A stretch of DNA of 64,000 nucleotides, taken from assembly GCA_032717465.1 (NCBI GenBank), contig CM064681.1, forward strand, positions 16,030,691 to 16,094,690, written 5' to 3'. Under the pieces are notes generated by a model, which did no database searches, was not told the DNA's origin, and worked only from the letters and a program-made list of their open reading frames with translations. The position numbers and the translations under genes are program-made. The first letter of the stretch is position 1, and each line of letters starts with the position of its first letter. This stretch comes from Coenobita brevimanus. Its lineage: Eukaryota > Arthropoda > Malacostraca > Decapoda > Coenobitidae. Below, one piece after another: positions 11,288 through 22,166 of the stretch.

Positions 11288-12277
11288 AGGCATGGCCAGG
11301 AGCAAAAAAATCGAAAATACACTCATCACAGCAGCAGGCTCTGAACTGCTTGATGAGGTGTATGGGAGTGTAGTGTAGGTCAGTGTGAAGATGTTCAGAA
11401 TGTTCGTTCACTTCCCAAAAATTTTTGCACTTTTTTATAGGCCATGCTCAAACGACGCCTGCGGCCATCATTAGCTAAATGTCATTCAATGCCGACGGCC
11501 ACGGAGGGGTTAAGTACATACATAAGTGCATATGTAAGTACATATATGGGTGCATACGTAGGCATGTACATACGTTCATACAGGAACAGATGCGTAATTA
11601 ATTATGTGCATGGATGTGTATGTAAGTATGTACATAGATGCATACAAAAGTACATACATAGGTGTGTACATTCTGTTCTTAATTCATCTCGTCCAGGTGT
11701 AACGTATACATGTCCTCCCAGGGCCGTACGGGTGACACGTATACATGATCTAGTGTTTTGCAGCATTGTTTGAATATTCCGTGGGTTATTTCCACCACAT
11801 GCAGCCACTGGCAACCCTCCTGCACTCAACTGAGTTATGCTCCAGTTGCCTGCATACCTCCAGATTGGATAGACTTATGCCAAAAGTTTTCCCTGTGTCC
11901 GGATCCTTGTCTGAGTGCCCATAGCCACTGTCTTCAACACCAACGAAGTCCAAAGGCCAAAAAAGAAAAGGCCTTAGTGATAGTGTGATAGGCAGAGAAC
12001 TCGAGGTGACATTATGGCCAATTGTGAGTGGAGAAAGTGACTCTTCCTCTCAGGAAAGTGGCCGCCATAATAAGTGTTGACAATCATGTGTCGTGTGAGG
12101 AGGGTGGAGGACGTGATTCCTCCACTGTGCACCCATTGTTTCCCCCAGTATGCTCATCTGCTATTTCCGTTGCTGGGAATGGTTCACAGGGTATTGACGA
12201 TGCTGGAGACGGGAATCTTGGTGAGGATAAGGAGATGGATGAGGAGGTAGGGAGTGGAGAAAGGGAGGAGGTGGAGG
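11288..12277. other. Intergenic or intronic, low-complexity GTACATA stretch
   Basis: 11505-11670 is a degenerate tetranucleotide run of ACATA/GTACATA/TGCATA words. The remainder shows no recognisable element. A plus-strand frame at 12028-12348 is acidic and glycine/glutamate-rich and overlaps a purine-rich tract; I do not accept it as a gene. Confidence 0.5.
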
Positions 12278-12700
12278 AGGAAGGGAGGAGGGAGGAGGAA
12301 ATGAATTGTGTCGAGCCTTGCGCCACCCCTCTCTATTTACGTGAATAATGGAAGCAGAAACTTTGTTTCATAATGAAATTGTGTCTTTTTTTTTTTATGA
12401 AAGTTTACTTGTGTGTCTGTTTGTTATGATGAAAAAGTACAAATCACAGGAAAAAAAAATTGTTATAGCGGAAAATGTAGTGGAGTGAAGAAAAGGATGA
12501 GAGAGGGAGGGAGGAGGGAGGAGGAAATGCAGTGCCTGGTGCCACTGCTCTGTCTACTTATGTGAATAATGGAAGCAGGAAGTTTCTTTCATGATGAAAT
12601 CAGTGCTTTATTTCTTATTGAAAATTTTCATGTGTATATTTTTTATGATGAAAAAGTCTAAATGATAAGGAAAAATTCTGTTATAGTGAAAATTACAATA
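12278..12700. repeat. Two-unit direct tandem duplication (~226 bp)
   Basis: Unit 1 (about 12278-12480) and unit 2 (about 12505-12700) share, in order, a GGGAGGAGGGAGGAGGAAATG tract, GTGAATAATGGAAGCAG, a TTTCAT-ATGAAAT box, TTATGATGAAAAAGT and TTATAG-GAAAAT. The spacing between equivalent points is 226 bp. It is noncoding. Confidence 0.85.
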
Positions 12701-12761
12701 TTTTTGATTATGGACAGTACGTGTATAACTAGTTTGTTCACAATATTTTTTTTTTTAGGTT

Positions 12762-12935
12762 TTATGTAGTAGCAGTAGTAGTAGTTGTCGCAGTAGTAGT
12801 GGTAGTATTTGCAGAAGTAGTGGTACTAGTAGTAGTAGTTGTAGTAGTGGTAGTTGTAATGGTAGTAGTAGTTGCAAAAGTGGTAGTTGTAATAGTAGTA
12901 GCAGTAATAGTATTATTTGTAGTAGTTGTAATATC
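12762..12935. repeat. Degenerate (AGT)n trinucleotide array
   Basis: AGT/TAG/GGTAGT/TTGTAG words dominate about 170 bases. The reverse strand reads as poly-leucine or poly-threonine frames, which are artefacts. Confidence 0.9.
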
Positions 12936-12997
12936 CAGACTTCTAGTCGCACAGCGGTGCCAGAATTGAGTGGCAATACAAGTCAAACATATATCTC

Positions 12998-13000
<3 letters not shown>

Positions 13001-13056
<56 letters not shown>
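13001..13056. repeat. (GT)n microsatellite
   Basis: An uninterrupted GT run directly abutting the 3' end of the family D LINE at 13057. Confidence 0.95.
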
Positions 13057-13057
<1 letters not shown>

Positions 13058-14599
13058 CTTACCTAATTGTATCTTTACGGGAATAAGTCAAGCTCGTACT
13101 GTCCCGTGCATGAAACCATTTTTATCATACATATCCTTAAATTTGTGAATAGTTTTGGCACACACTACTTCATTCGGTAGTGCATTCCACTGACCAATCA
13201 CCCTATTTGGGAAACTGAATATCCTTACGTCTTGATGACCTCTCGTTTTATGTACTTTTTTGCAGTGTCCTCTTGTTGATGCTTTCCCTTACATTATATA
13301 TTCATTTATGTCTATTTTCTCTTCCCCTGAGATGCATTTATATAGCATAATCATGTCTCCTCTTTTCCTTCTCTCCTGTAGTGTTGGTAAATTCAATTTT
13401 TCTAATCTTTCTTCATTGCTTAGATCCATTAAGCTTGGTATCCATCTTGTAGCTGCCCTTCTTAGTTTTTCAGTCTTATCTATGTGTTTTTTTTAGATGA
13501 GGATTCCATACTACTGATGCATATTCCAGTGCTGGTCTGGTGAATGATGTAATTATCTTTCTCAGCTTGTCTTCATTTATATATGTGAATGCTATTCTCA
13601 TATTAGCAAGCAATGTATACATGTTCGTACCTTCTCACTGATCTGGTCATCTGGAGATAGTCTGATAATTACTCCTAGGTCCTTCTCTCTTTCTGATATA
13701 TGTAGCGTTGATCGTCCTAACTTATAATCCCAATCAGGTCTTTTCTCACTTTTACCCAATTTAATTACATGGCACTTGTCCACATTGAATTCCATTTGCC
13801 ATTTATTCCTCCATTCATGAAGTTTGTTTAAGTCCTCTTGCAGTTCTTTGTAAGAATCTGTGTTAGTAATTTTCCTTTGAATTTTTGCATCATCCGTAAA
13901 CCTATTTAGATAGCTTACATTTCCATTGTTACTGTCTATGTCATTTATATATAATAAAAACATAATTGGTGCCAGCACCGAGCCCTGTGGCACTCCGCTG
14001 GTCACTTCCCCCCGTGATGAGTAATTTCCCCTTAATATTGTTCTCATTTCCCTTTCTCTAAGAAAAATCCCGCATCCAACAGTGGAGATTGCCTTGGATA
14101 CCTCCTTGATGGTACAGTTTCCATAAAAGTCTTTGGTGGGGTACTCTGCCAAATGCTTTCTTAAAATCTAAATAGATACTGTCCACCCACCCTTCTCTTT
14201 TCTGAAGTGTTTCCGTAACTCTATCATAGTAGCTTAATAAATTAGTAACACATGATTTTCACTTTCTAAAACCGAACTGCCTCTGTTATCATACTGTGTT
14301 CTTCTAGATGTGCTACCGAAACTTCCCTTATCAGTTTTTCTAGTATCTTACTCACAACACTGGTCAGTGGTACTAGTCAGTAGTTGAGTGGATTTTGTCT
14401 ATTCCCTTTCCTGAATCGGGGAACAATGCTTGCTTTCTTCCAAATATCAGGTAGTTAACCTTGACCCGAAGATTCCTTGAATATTAAATACAGTGGTCTG
14501 CTTAACTCTTCTGCACATTCATGTAGCACCCAACCTGAAATTCCGTCAGGACCATTTGCTTTTCCTTTGTCTACTTTACATAACTCTTCCTGTACTTTT
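13057..14599 (-). mobile_element. CR1-like LINE family D, 3' half of a split copy
   Basis: On the minus strand this holds the RT from the fingers (RC of 14480-14590: GKANGPDGIS) to the C-terminus, ending in GTAAAGATACAATTAGGTAAG at 13057. That is the same 3' terminus as the plus copy ending near 17890. 13598-14152 is the longest open piece, with GVPQGSVLAPIMF, FTDD in place of FADD, and WQMEFNVDKCH. It stops at 14599 at an 8-bp duplication and resumes at 30309, where its 5' half lies (30317-32693). With the insert removed and one GTACTT(T/C)T kept, the reading matches the copy at 16320-16350 without a gap. It is frameshifted and dead. Confidence 0.88.
13598..14152 (-). pseudogene. Family D reverse transcriptase piece
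   Basis: This frame covers RT palm to thumb. The TRTILRGNYSS-type segment, GEVTSGVPQGSVLAP, and YINDIDSN are followed by RFTDDAKIQ. The usual alanine of FADD is threonine but both aspartates are kept. HEWRNKWQMEFN and REKDLGVII follow. It is flanked by frameshifts on both sides, for example after ISTVG and before RLSPDD. Confidence 0.8.
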
Positions 14600-14735
14600 C
14601 AAGATCTAAAGATTAACAGTTCTACTCAGTTCCTCCTAGTATGCCGGTCAGTGACGTCACGCGGCTGCCCGGGGGTGGAAAGGGGGTTACCATACAAAGA
14701 GAACAGCAGTGAAAATGGGGAACTATACTAATCAC

Positions 14736-14780
<45 letters not shown>

Positions 14781-14830
14781 TAGGTACAGTATATATTTGT
14801 ACATTTTCATGGTACTAGCTGCTTGTGACT

Positions 14831-14865
<35 letters not shown>
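14600..14865. repeat. Left arm of P-like element with (CT)n and (CA)n
   Basis: Terminal inverted repeat 14600-14619 and subterminal block 14651-14668. (CT)n at 14738-14777 and (CA)n at 14832-14864 lie just before the D copy that inserted here. Confidence 0.75.
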
Positions 14866-14870
<5 letters not shown>

Positions 14871-15006
14871 GGGAAGATCAGAAGAGGAGAAGAAGAAATT
14901 TTTTTACAAAGTTATAGGATTGCAGGTACGAAAGTGGTACACAAACAGGATGGAAGAAAAAGGAGGAAGGTAGTAGAACCATGTCATGATAAGTATATAA
15001 ACAAGA

Positions 15007-16007
15007 TGATAAAGTTGATGTACTCAAATGTGGATGGAATGGTATCTAAATTACTAGAGATGAATGATTATGTCAGAGAAAATGAACCACAAATAATATG
15101 CCTAACTGAAACAAAATTAATACCAAGGATATCAAATGACATACTAAACTTAGAGGAATACAATATATGGAGAAGAGACAGATATTTAAAAAAAGGAGGA
15201 GGAACTGTAATATTAACTAAGAAAAATCTAAAAGTCAAGGAAATAAAACTAGATATACCATCACAAGTAGAACTGATTGCAGTAGAGATCGACACATCTG
15301 AAGGTAAAGTAATTGTAGCCAATTTGTACATGCCACCCAGATCAAACACATGGGAAAGAGACGAATATGAGGACCTGGCAGAGAGTACAATTCAGAGTGT
15401 AAGATCATTGCTACATAAAATAGAAGAGAAATCGGAAAGAATTATACTAACTGGGGACTTCAATACAAATATAAATTGGAATACTCTAGATGTAAATAGC
15501 CAAGAAAGCTGTTGGGACCAAAAGCTCCTGGATCTCGTACAAGAGTTTTTCTTAACGCAACATGTGAGGGAAACCACCAGAAAAAGAGGACTTGATGTAC
15601 CTTCAGTGCTAGATCTAATATTTACAAGGCAAGAAAATGATATTGACAGTTTAATATATCACCCTCCACTAGGCAAAAGCGATCATGCAGTACTAAATTA
15701 TAACTTCAGGATAGCATATGACATAGTAAACAGCAATGATAGTTACAAAAAGAGCCTAAACTATAAAAAGGGAAATTATCAAGACCAAAAGAAGTATTTC
15801 TTAGAAGTTGATTGGGAAAATGAGCTTAGAGGACAAGATTTAAATGCTGTATATAAAAAACTTTGTGAATTTTATGAAATAGGAGTCCAGAAGTACATCC
15901 CACAGCACAAAGAAGCAGATAAGAAAATACAGAAATGGTTCAATACAGAATGTAAAAAATCAAAAGAAAGAAGAGATTTGTTGTGGAATAGATACAGAAG
16001 ACAATAG
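15007..16007 (+). pseudogene. Family D apurinic-like endonuclease
   Basis: The frame is open from 14901. The first plausible ATG is 15007, giving MIKLMYSNVDGM, the conserved start of this endonuclease. Motifs seen: CLTETKL, LTGDFNTNINWN, LDLIF and KSDHAVLNY (SDH). The enzyme would nick target DNA for target-primed reverse transcription. A one- or two-base loss near 16003 produces the stop and throws the following RT domain into another frame. Earlier in-frame sequence (from GTG 14934) is spacer shared with the copy at 31616-31849, not extra protein. Confidence 0.85.
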
Positions 16008-17853
16008 TGAAAGGGCGTATAATAATTACAAACAGGCAAGAAACGACTATACAAGAATAAGGAGGGAAGCCCAAAAACAGTTTGAGGAGGATATAATAAA
16101 TAAAAGTAGTGATCAACCAAAGCTGTTTTACAGCTATATCAGAAGCAAAACTAAAGTAAAAGATATAATACAATCCATTACGGACGATGGAATCACCTAT
16201 ACACAAGAGAAAGATATTTGTGAAGCACTAAATAAGAATTTCCAATTAGTTTTTACAGAAGAAAAAAAATTTGAGAGGGACTATGTGGAACACGCATGTC
16301 CACACATACTACCAGATATACAAATAGCAGAAAAAGTAATACAGGAGGAGTTAAGTAGATTAGACAGAGGAAAAGCAAGTGGTCCTGATGAAATTTCATG
16401 TTGGGTATTACGAGAATGTGCAAAGGAGTTAAGTAAACCATTATTTTTAATTTTCAAGAAATCCTTGAGTCAAGGTAAACTCCCTGATATTTGGAAAAAA
16501 GCAAATATTGTCCCCTTATTCAAGAAAGGAAATAGACAAAATCCACTCAACTACCGACCAGTATCACTGACCAGTGTTGTAAGCAAGGTATTAGAAAAAC
16601 TTATGAGAAAAGCTTGGGTAAATCATCTAGAAGAACACAGTATGATAACAGAAAGACAGTTTGGTTTCAGAAAAGGAAAATCATGTGTTACTAACCTGTT
16701 GAGCTACTATGACAGAGTAACAAACACAATACAGGAAAGGGAAGGATGGGTGGACAGTATCTATTTAGATTTCAAGAAAGCTTTTGACACAGTACCACAC
16801 CAAAGACTTTTATGGAAACTGTACCATCAAGGAGGAATTCGAGGCAAACTGTTTTGTTGGATGCAAGACTTTCTCATAAAAAGAGAAATGAGGACAGTAC
16901 TAAGAGGAAACTATTCATCATAGAAAGAAGTGACTAGTGGAGTACCACAGGGTTCAGTGCTGGCACCAATCATGTTTTTAGTGTATATAAATGATATAAA
17001 CAGTAACACTGGAAATGAGAGCTATCTGAATATGTTTGCAGAGGATGCAAAAATACAAAGGAGAATTACTAACACAGACTCTTGTAAAGAACTACAAGAA
17101 GAATTAAATAAACTTCATGAATGGAGTAGTACATGGCAAATGGAATTCAATGTGGACAAGTGTCATGTAATCAAGTTTGGTAAAAGTGGAAAAAGACCTG
17201 ATTGGGATTATAAGTTAGGAAATAAAACCCTATACACATCAGAAAGAGAGAAAGACCTAGGTGTGATTATCAATAACAGACTATCTCCGGCTGACCACAT
17301 CAGCGAGAAGGTACGGAACATGTATACACTGCTTGCAAATATGAGAATAGCATTCACATACATAAATGAAGACATGCTAAGAAGGATAATAACATCATTC
17401 ATTAGACCAACCCTGGAATATGCATCAGTAGTCTGGAGTCCTCATCTCAAAAAGCACATAGACAAGATTGAAAAAGTTCAAAGGGCTGCTACAAGATGGA
17501 TACCAAGCTTAAGGGACCTAAGCTACGAAGAAAGACTAAATAAACTGAATCTACCAACACTACAGGAGAGAAGAAAAAGAGGTGACATGATAATGCTATA
17601 TAAATGCATATCAGGAAAGGAGAAAATAGACATAAATGATTACTTAACATATGGAGAAGCATCAGCAAAAGGACACTGCAAAAAATTGCATAAGAAGAGA
17701 GGTGATAAAGACGTAAGGAAATTCAGTTTCCCAAACAGAGCAATTGATCAATGGAATGCACTACCGAATGAAATAGTGTGTGCCAAAACAATTCACAAAT
17801 TTAAGGATATGTACGATAAATATGGTTTAAGACACGGGACAGTACGAGCTTGA
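16008..17853 (+). pseudogene. Family D reverse transcriptase
   Basis: One frame runs to 17853 with a single internal stop, TAG at 16921-16923, between the YSS and KEVTSGVPQGSV segments. Domains in order: RGKASGPDEIS (fingers), NYRPVSLTS, RQFGFRKGKSC, YLDFKKAFDTV, SGVPQGSVLAP, the active-site box read as FAEDAKI where FADD is expected, and WQMEFNVDKCHVI. The C-terminal RRAATRWIPSLRDLSYEERL and FPNRAIDQWNALP blocks follow. The first catalytic aspartate of the FADD box is replaced by glutamate, so it is inactive even without the stop and the frameshift near 16003. Confidence 0.87.
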
Positions 17854-17924
17854 CTCATTCCTGTAAAGATACAATTAGGTAAGAACAATTAGGTAAGGTA
17901 GGTAAGAACACCATGGGATATTTA

Positions 17925-18702
17925 AACAACGTGAACTTTTAGACTTCACATAATTTAATTAAGAGTACCTTCTTTTTTCACCCCTATGTGATATTAGGTT
18001 TCTGTTTAGGACTCGAATTCTGAAAAACATGCGAGACCAAACAAACAAAATTATAACTTCCACTGGCAAGTTTACATAGTTACATATATCATTTTTTTTT
18101 TTTTTTAATGAGTCTTTGCCTGGTTGAAGTGATTTCTGGCCATGGTAGCATACAAATAGGTTTTCCATCCGTTGAAGTTTACCAAAAAAAAATCGTCACT
18201 TGGTGTCATTGAACCACCTGGCCTCCAACTAGTTATTTCATTCCATGAGTTTTCACCTGCTGATACTTGTGAGCCCCTCCCCCCCCCCCCAAAAAAAAAA
18301 AAAAACTCATACTGGGGAAATTTATAAGCAATATATCCACCAAAATAGCGCAGTCCTACTGTGTTCATTTCCTTCTCAAATTCTACGGGGGGAATATTAT
18401 CTGGATCTATGCTACATGTGCTTTCCTGATCATGATTTTTATATGGATCATCAGTATCTAGAGAGGAGAAGAGCATAGCAGAAAAAACGTAGTTCTTGCT
18501 GTAGGGAGTCCTTCTTGCTGTCATTTGGATCGGATATAGTTGTATATTCCCTGCTGAAATGTTCCCTCACTACTGTTGCATCATCACTTTCCTTATGTAT
18601 ATTATATTTGCCGCCTAACAGCTTGTTTTCTTTTCCAAGAAGATGAGTTCTTATTCTGTGCATGAATGCAACAGATGAGGGATGTTCATCAGAAACACCC
18701 AT
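17925..18702 (-). pseudogene. P-element-like transposase C-terminal remnant
   Basis: The minus strand reads [20 protein letters not shown] then KYNIHKES (18451-18702). After a frameshift it continues with DDPYKNHDQ, PPVEFEKEMN and GLRYFGGYIAYKF (18105-18460), and finally SLQPGKDSLKK with LPVEVIILFVWSRMFFRIR (17959-18168). This pattern matches the C-terminal part of P-element/THAP9-type transposases as I remember them. The N-terminal THAP zinc finger and catalytic core are absent; upstream is an (AT)n array. It ends about 300 bp from the left terminal repeat plus nested D copy, as expected for the element's own gene. A C run/A run at 18275-18305 adds another break. Confidence 0.6.
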
Positions 18703-18709
18703 TACTCTC

Positions 18710-18713
<4 letters not shown>

Positions 18714-18803
<90 letters not shown>

Positions 18804-18820
18804 AACTATATATATATATA

Positions 18821-18873
<53 letters not shown>
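18714..18873. repeat. (AT)n array, left part
   Basis: About 160 bases of nearly pure AT. It is one piece of an AT tract entered by the Gmr1-like element at 18874. The poly-isoleucine/tyrosine frames here are artefacts. Confidence 0.95.
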
Positions 18874-18877
<4 letters not shown>

Positions 18878-18881
18878 ACAT

Positions 18882-20250
18882 CTATCTATCTATCTATATG
18901 CCTAGGCTGCTTCCCCCAAGGAAAGGGAGGTAGCCGAGACAGGACGACACACTCCCCATTTACTCATCCATTCAAACACATTCATTCGCATCTTAGCCCC
19001 AAGGGGAGAACAGATAGATCCTCACCGCACCACACCGCACAAGGGTCAACTAGGCAATGCAATCAGTGACATCCACAGCAGGGCCCGACAGCAGAGCTGG
19101 TTTACCCCTGCCACATCATAACAGACCCATCCCCTTACCCGCACCTGACCTGACTAGCTGATCAGACCAAATGCGGGAGAATATCCCCTCAGGGCTGTGT
19201 CATCATTATTCATTCACAATTTCTCTCCATTTATATCTGTCACGCACAGCCACTCTTCCTTGCTCAACAGACATCCCTCTCGCATCCAGTGCTCTCTTCA
19301 CACTGTCCATCCATCCTATTCGTGGTCTTTCTCTCACCCTTACACCTCTCACATCAGATCTAGTTATTTTTTTCACCAATCGCTCATTATCCATTCTCTC
19401 CATATGCCCAGACCATCGCAACACCCTCTGCTCAACTCTACCAGCCATCTCTCGAACAACTCCAGTTCTCCTTCGCACTTCATCATTTCGCACTCGATCC
19501 ATACACGTCACTCCACACATACTCCTCAGACACCTCATCTCCATTACATTCAAACTTTTCCTCTCTGCTACACCCATATTCCATGTTTCAGCCCCATATA
19601 ACGCAGTCGTACCACAACACCCTCATACAACCTTCTCTTTACATCCAATTCTAAGCGAACGACATCTAAACACTTTTTTCATTCCTCCCAGCACCTTTCC
19701 TACTTTATTTATTCTAAACTTTACTTCTGCATATATTCTTCCATCCACAGCAACATGTGACCCTAGATATTTAAAACACTACCTCCTCAAGCAACTCGCC
19801 ATTCAAAACTATATTCATCCCCCTACCATCTACCAACCTCGTACACTTCATCACTTTACTCTTATTCTCATTTACTTTCAATTTCCTCCTTTCACACACC
19901 CTTCCAAACTCCTCTGCCAACTGTCTCAATCTCTCCTCTGAATCAGCCACCAGTGCAGTATCATCTGCAAACAGCAGCTGCTTCAGATTCCACTCTCTAC
20001 CATCAACATTCACCAGACTCAGACCTCCACCTAAAACTCTTGAATTCACCTCCCTTACAACACCATCGATGTAAATATTAAACAACCAAGGCGACCTCAC
20101 ACATCCCTGTCGCAGCCCCACTCTCACAGGAAACCAGTCACTCACAGCATTTCCCACTCATTCACACACTCTACTATTTAAATAAAAATTTTTCATAACT
20201 TTTAGTAACCTACCATCAAGTCCATACAATCTTAAAACAGTCCACAAAGA
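18882..20250 (-). mobile_element. RTE-like LINE fragment (family E relative) inside the LTR
   Basis: Inserted 8 bases into the left LTR of the Gmr1-like element: TGTTACAT precedes it and CTATGATTTC, the continuation of the LTR, follows at 20251. On the minus strand it has RT palm to C-terminus: 19771-20157 with LRQGCVRSPWLFNIYIDGV and LLFADDTALVADSEERL, and 19206-19577 with RWSGHMERMDNERL and RPRIGWMDSVK. It ends in a (TAGA)n tail at 18882-18897, typical of this family. It is 5'-truncated and frameshifted. It is related to but distinct from the copies at 53640-54880 and 58704-61894. Confidence 0.85.
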
Positions 20251-21068
20251 CTATGATTTCATCATCCTTTGTATAATTCTAAAGTACAGTATGCTGCATG
20301 TTTGATCACGATTCGCCTCGTGGCTTCCATAGTGACCAGGCTTGCGTGTTCTACCTCACTCCCTCCTTCTCCCCCTTATAGTAGAGTAAGTCGTTTTTTC
20401 TGTTGTTCAGAGCAGGATTGTCAACTCTTTGTCCCCTATGGCTTCATTTGCGCGTCCTTCTTACAAGTTGAATCAAGCTCTGCCGGCCCCTATATAATGA
20501 GCTCAGTCCCTGCATTAATTGCCACTTAGATCTACTCCTCATTTTGTTCACATCTCTGTCCTAACCTGTATAGTGTATTATTATTTTTGTGAGTGCTCAG
20601 GAAGTCTCCAGCCATGTAGCTGCTGTATAATTTGAGTATAAGTGTTATTACCATTTTTCTTGTACTGTGTAGCCTGGGGCGTTGATTTGTAGGCCTGGTA
20701 AGGTTTTTGTGATTCATGTAAAGTTTTTGATGTCAGCCAGTATTAGTAATATATTGTATCTGTAATAATATTATATCTTACTTTAACTGAGCATTATTTG
20801 GTTCTTACATTTATCAGGGCTGACTTAGATAAATTTGCTCTTGCTAAATTCATGTTAATAGAGGCTACTGCAGTTAACCATATATTTAACCTGTTTTTGC
20901 CATTACAGTATCCTTATGAGTCCTGAATGTTTAATTGTTAGTTTGTGCATTAAACTTTAACTTGTAATTTTACCTAAGTCTTTTGTTTTGAACCTGGAAC
21001 TTTGCGGGACAGTAGTGATTTTAGTATTCTCACTTGAAGTGTTCATTATCTCTCTCTGTTCCGTAACA
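20251..21068 (+). repeat. Left LTR of Gmr1-like element (main part)
   Basis: It aligns base for base with 25866-26683. It contains a TATATAA box at 20491-20497 followed by GAGCTCAGT, and ends CCGTAACA. The first 8-11 bases of the LTR are at 18874-18881, on the far side of the inserted E fragment. Confidence 0.93.
20491..20497 (+). promoter_or_regulatory. TATA box in the left LTR
   Basis: TATATAA sits in the LTR and is conserved in the right LTR at 26106-26112. It would place a transcription start about 25-30 bases downstream, giving the U3/R boundary. Inferred from sequence only. Confidence 0.55.
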
Positions 21069-21070
21069 TA

Positions 21071-21088
21071 AATTTGGCGACCTCTTAT
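21071..21088 (+). promoter_or_regulatory. Candidate tRNA primer-binding site
   Basis: Right after the LTR, with a short spacer, the sequence reads TTTGGCGACCTCTTATCAGG. The TGGCGACC core starts with TGG as expected for pairing to a tRNA CCA end. I cannot assign the tRNA. Confidence 0.5.
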
Positions 21089-21149
21089 CAGGATATTCAG
21101 GATATTATCATAAGGATATTGCTTGATATTTTGAGACTGTGATTTATTC

Positions 21150-22166
21150 ATGATGTCTACTATTACTACTCTTGATGAAGCCAAAGATTTTTTGTTAAAT
21201 GTGCAAACAGTGTGTCATGTAGAAAACAGAACAAAGAATGAACTTAAGCTTGTTGCTCAACAATTGGGAATTGCAGTTCACTCTCATCATTCTAAAGATC
21301 AAATTGTTGACATGATTAATAAAAGCTTGTTTAATGTAACTCCTCCAGATGAGCAAACGCAGATTGAAATAGCTAAGTTACAGCTAGCCCTGCAGGAGGC
21401 TCGTGCTAAGGAGGCTGAGTTTCAGGCTCGTGCTAAGGAGGCTGAGTTTCAGGCTCTTGCTAAGGAGGCTGAGTTTCAGGCAAATGCTAAGGAGGCTGAG
21501 TCTCAGGCTCGTATTCAGGAGGCACAGGCACAGGCTCAGGCACAAATTGAACTTGCTAGGATTCAGGCAGACCATGAGTATCGCATGAAACAAGGTGGAA
21601 CTGGATCATCTAGCTCTGATGATTTTGATGTGGCTAAAAATGTTAAACTTGTCCCTCCTTTTAATGAATCTGATTTAACAAAGTATTTTCAGTTGTTAGA
21701 GAGGGTAGCTACAGGTTTTAATTGGCCCAAAAAGTATTGGCCAGTACTCCGTCAAACTGTTCTCACTGGTAAAGCTCAAGTAACTTATGCATCTTTCCCT
21801 CAGGATCAATCTGATAATTATGATGTAGTTAAGAGCTTGATTCTTAAGGCCTATGAGCTTGTGCCTGAAGCTTATAGAGTAAAATTTAGGACAACTTATA
21901 AGCAAGATAAGCAGTCCCATGTTGAGTATGCAAAAATCAAGATCTGTTAGAGCAGTGGTTAAATTCTAAGAATGTAAATTCTGATTTTGATAAATTTAAG
22001 CAGATGATTTTGCTGGAGGACTTCAAAATGTGTATGAATAAAGATGTAAGCCTATATCTTGATGAGAAAAGAATAGATAATTTGTCTGATGCTGCAGTTT
22101 TAGCTGATGAATATGTTCTCACTCACAAGAGATACTCTAAAGAAAAAAGGAAAGCAGAGAGTTAGT
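21150..22166 (+). pseudogene. Gmr1-like gag (capsid part)
   Basis: ATG at 21150 or 21153. Residues 1-70 form a helical N-terminus. About 85-125 is a nine-residue tandem repeat of the AKEAEFQAR type that would form a coiled coil. Residues 155-260 are the capsid-like region with VPPFNESD, LTGKAQVTY and AYELVPEAYRVKFR, a pattern shared with SCAN-related gags. A base gain near 21931-21940 shifts the frame; the true frame continues at GATCTGTTAGAGCAGTGG-type sequence (DLLEQW) to the TAG at 22163. Gag would form the particle; this copy is broken once by the shift and once by the stop. Confidence 0.85.

Larger units (their letters stand above)
14866..17910 (+). mobile_element. CR1-like LINE family D, 5'-truncated near-complete copy
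   Basis: The plus-strand copy begins about 14866, inside the ORF1-ORF2 spacer compared with the copy at 30317-32693, so ORF1 is missing. It contains endonuclease (15007-16007), RT (16008-17853) and the 3' terminus, with repeated AATTAGGTAAG words (17871-17910) instead of poly(A). Such short terminal repeats are typical of CR1/L2-type LINEs. It lies in the left part of the P-like insert, between its TIR and transposase, and so is younger than that insertion. No target duplication was found. Confidence 0.88.

Noticed and set aside
12028..12348. Acidic 106-residue plus-strand frame
   Set aside because: Composition follows a purine-rich tract and overlaps a tandem duplication. No domain, no splice support.
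12755..13148. Poly-leucine, poly-threonine and poly-cysteine/valine frames
   Set aside because: They come from the (AGT)n and (GT)n arrays.
18666..18933. Open frames of alternating isoleucine and tyrosine (also 29872-30106)
   Set aside because: These are translations of the AT microsatellites with no other content.
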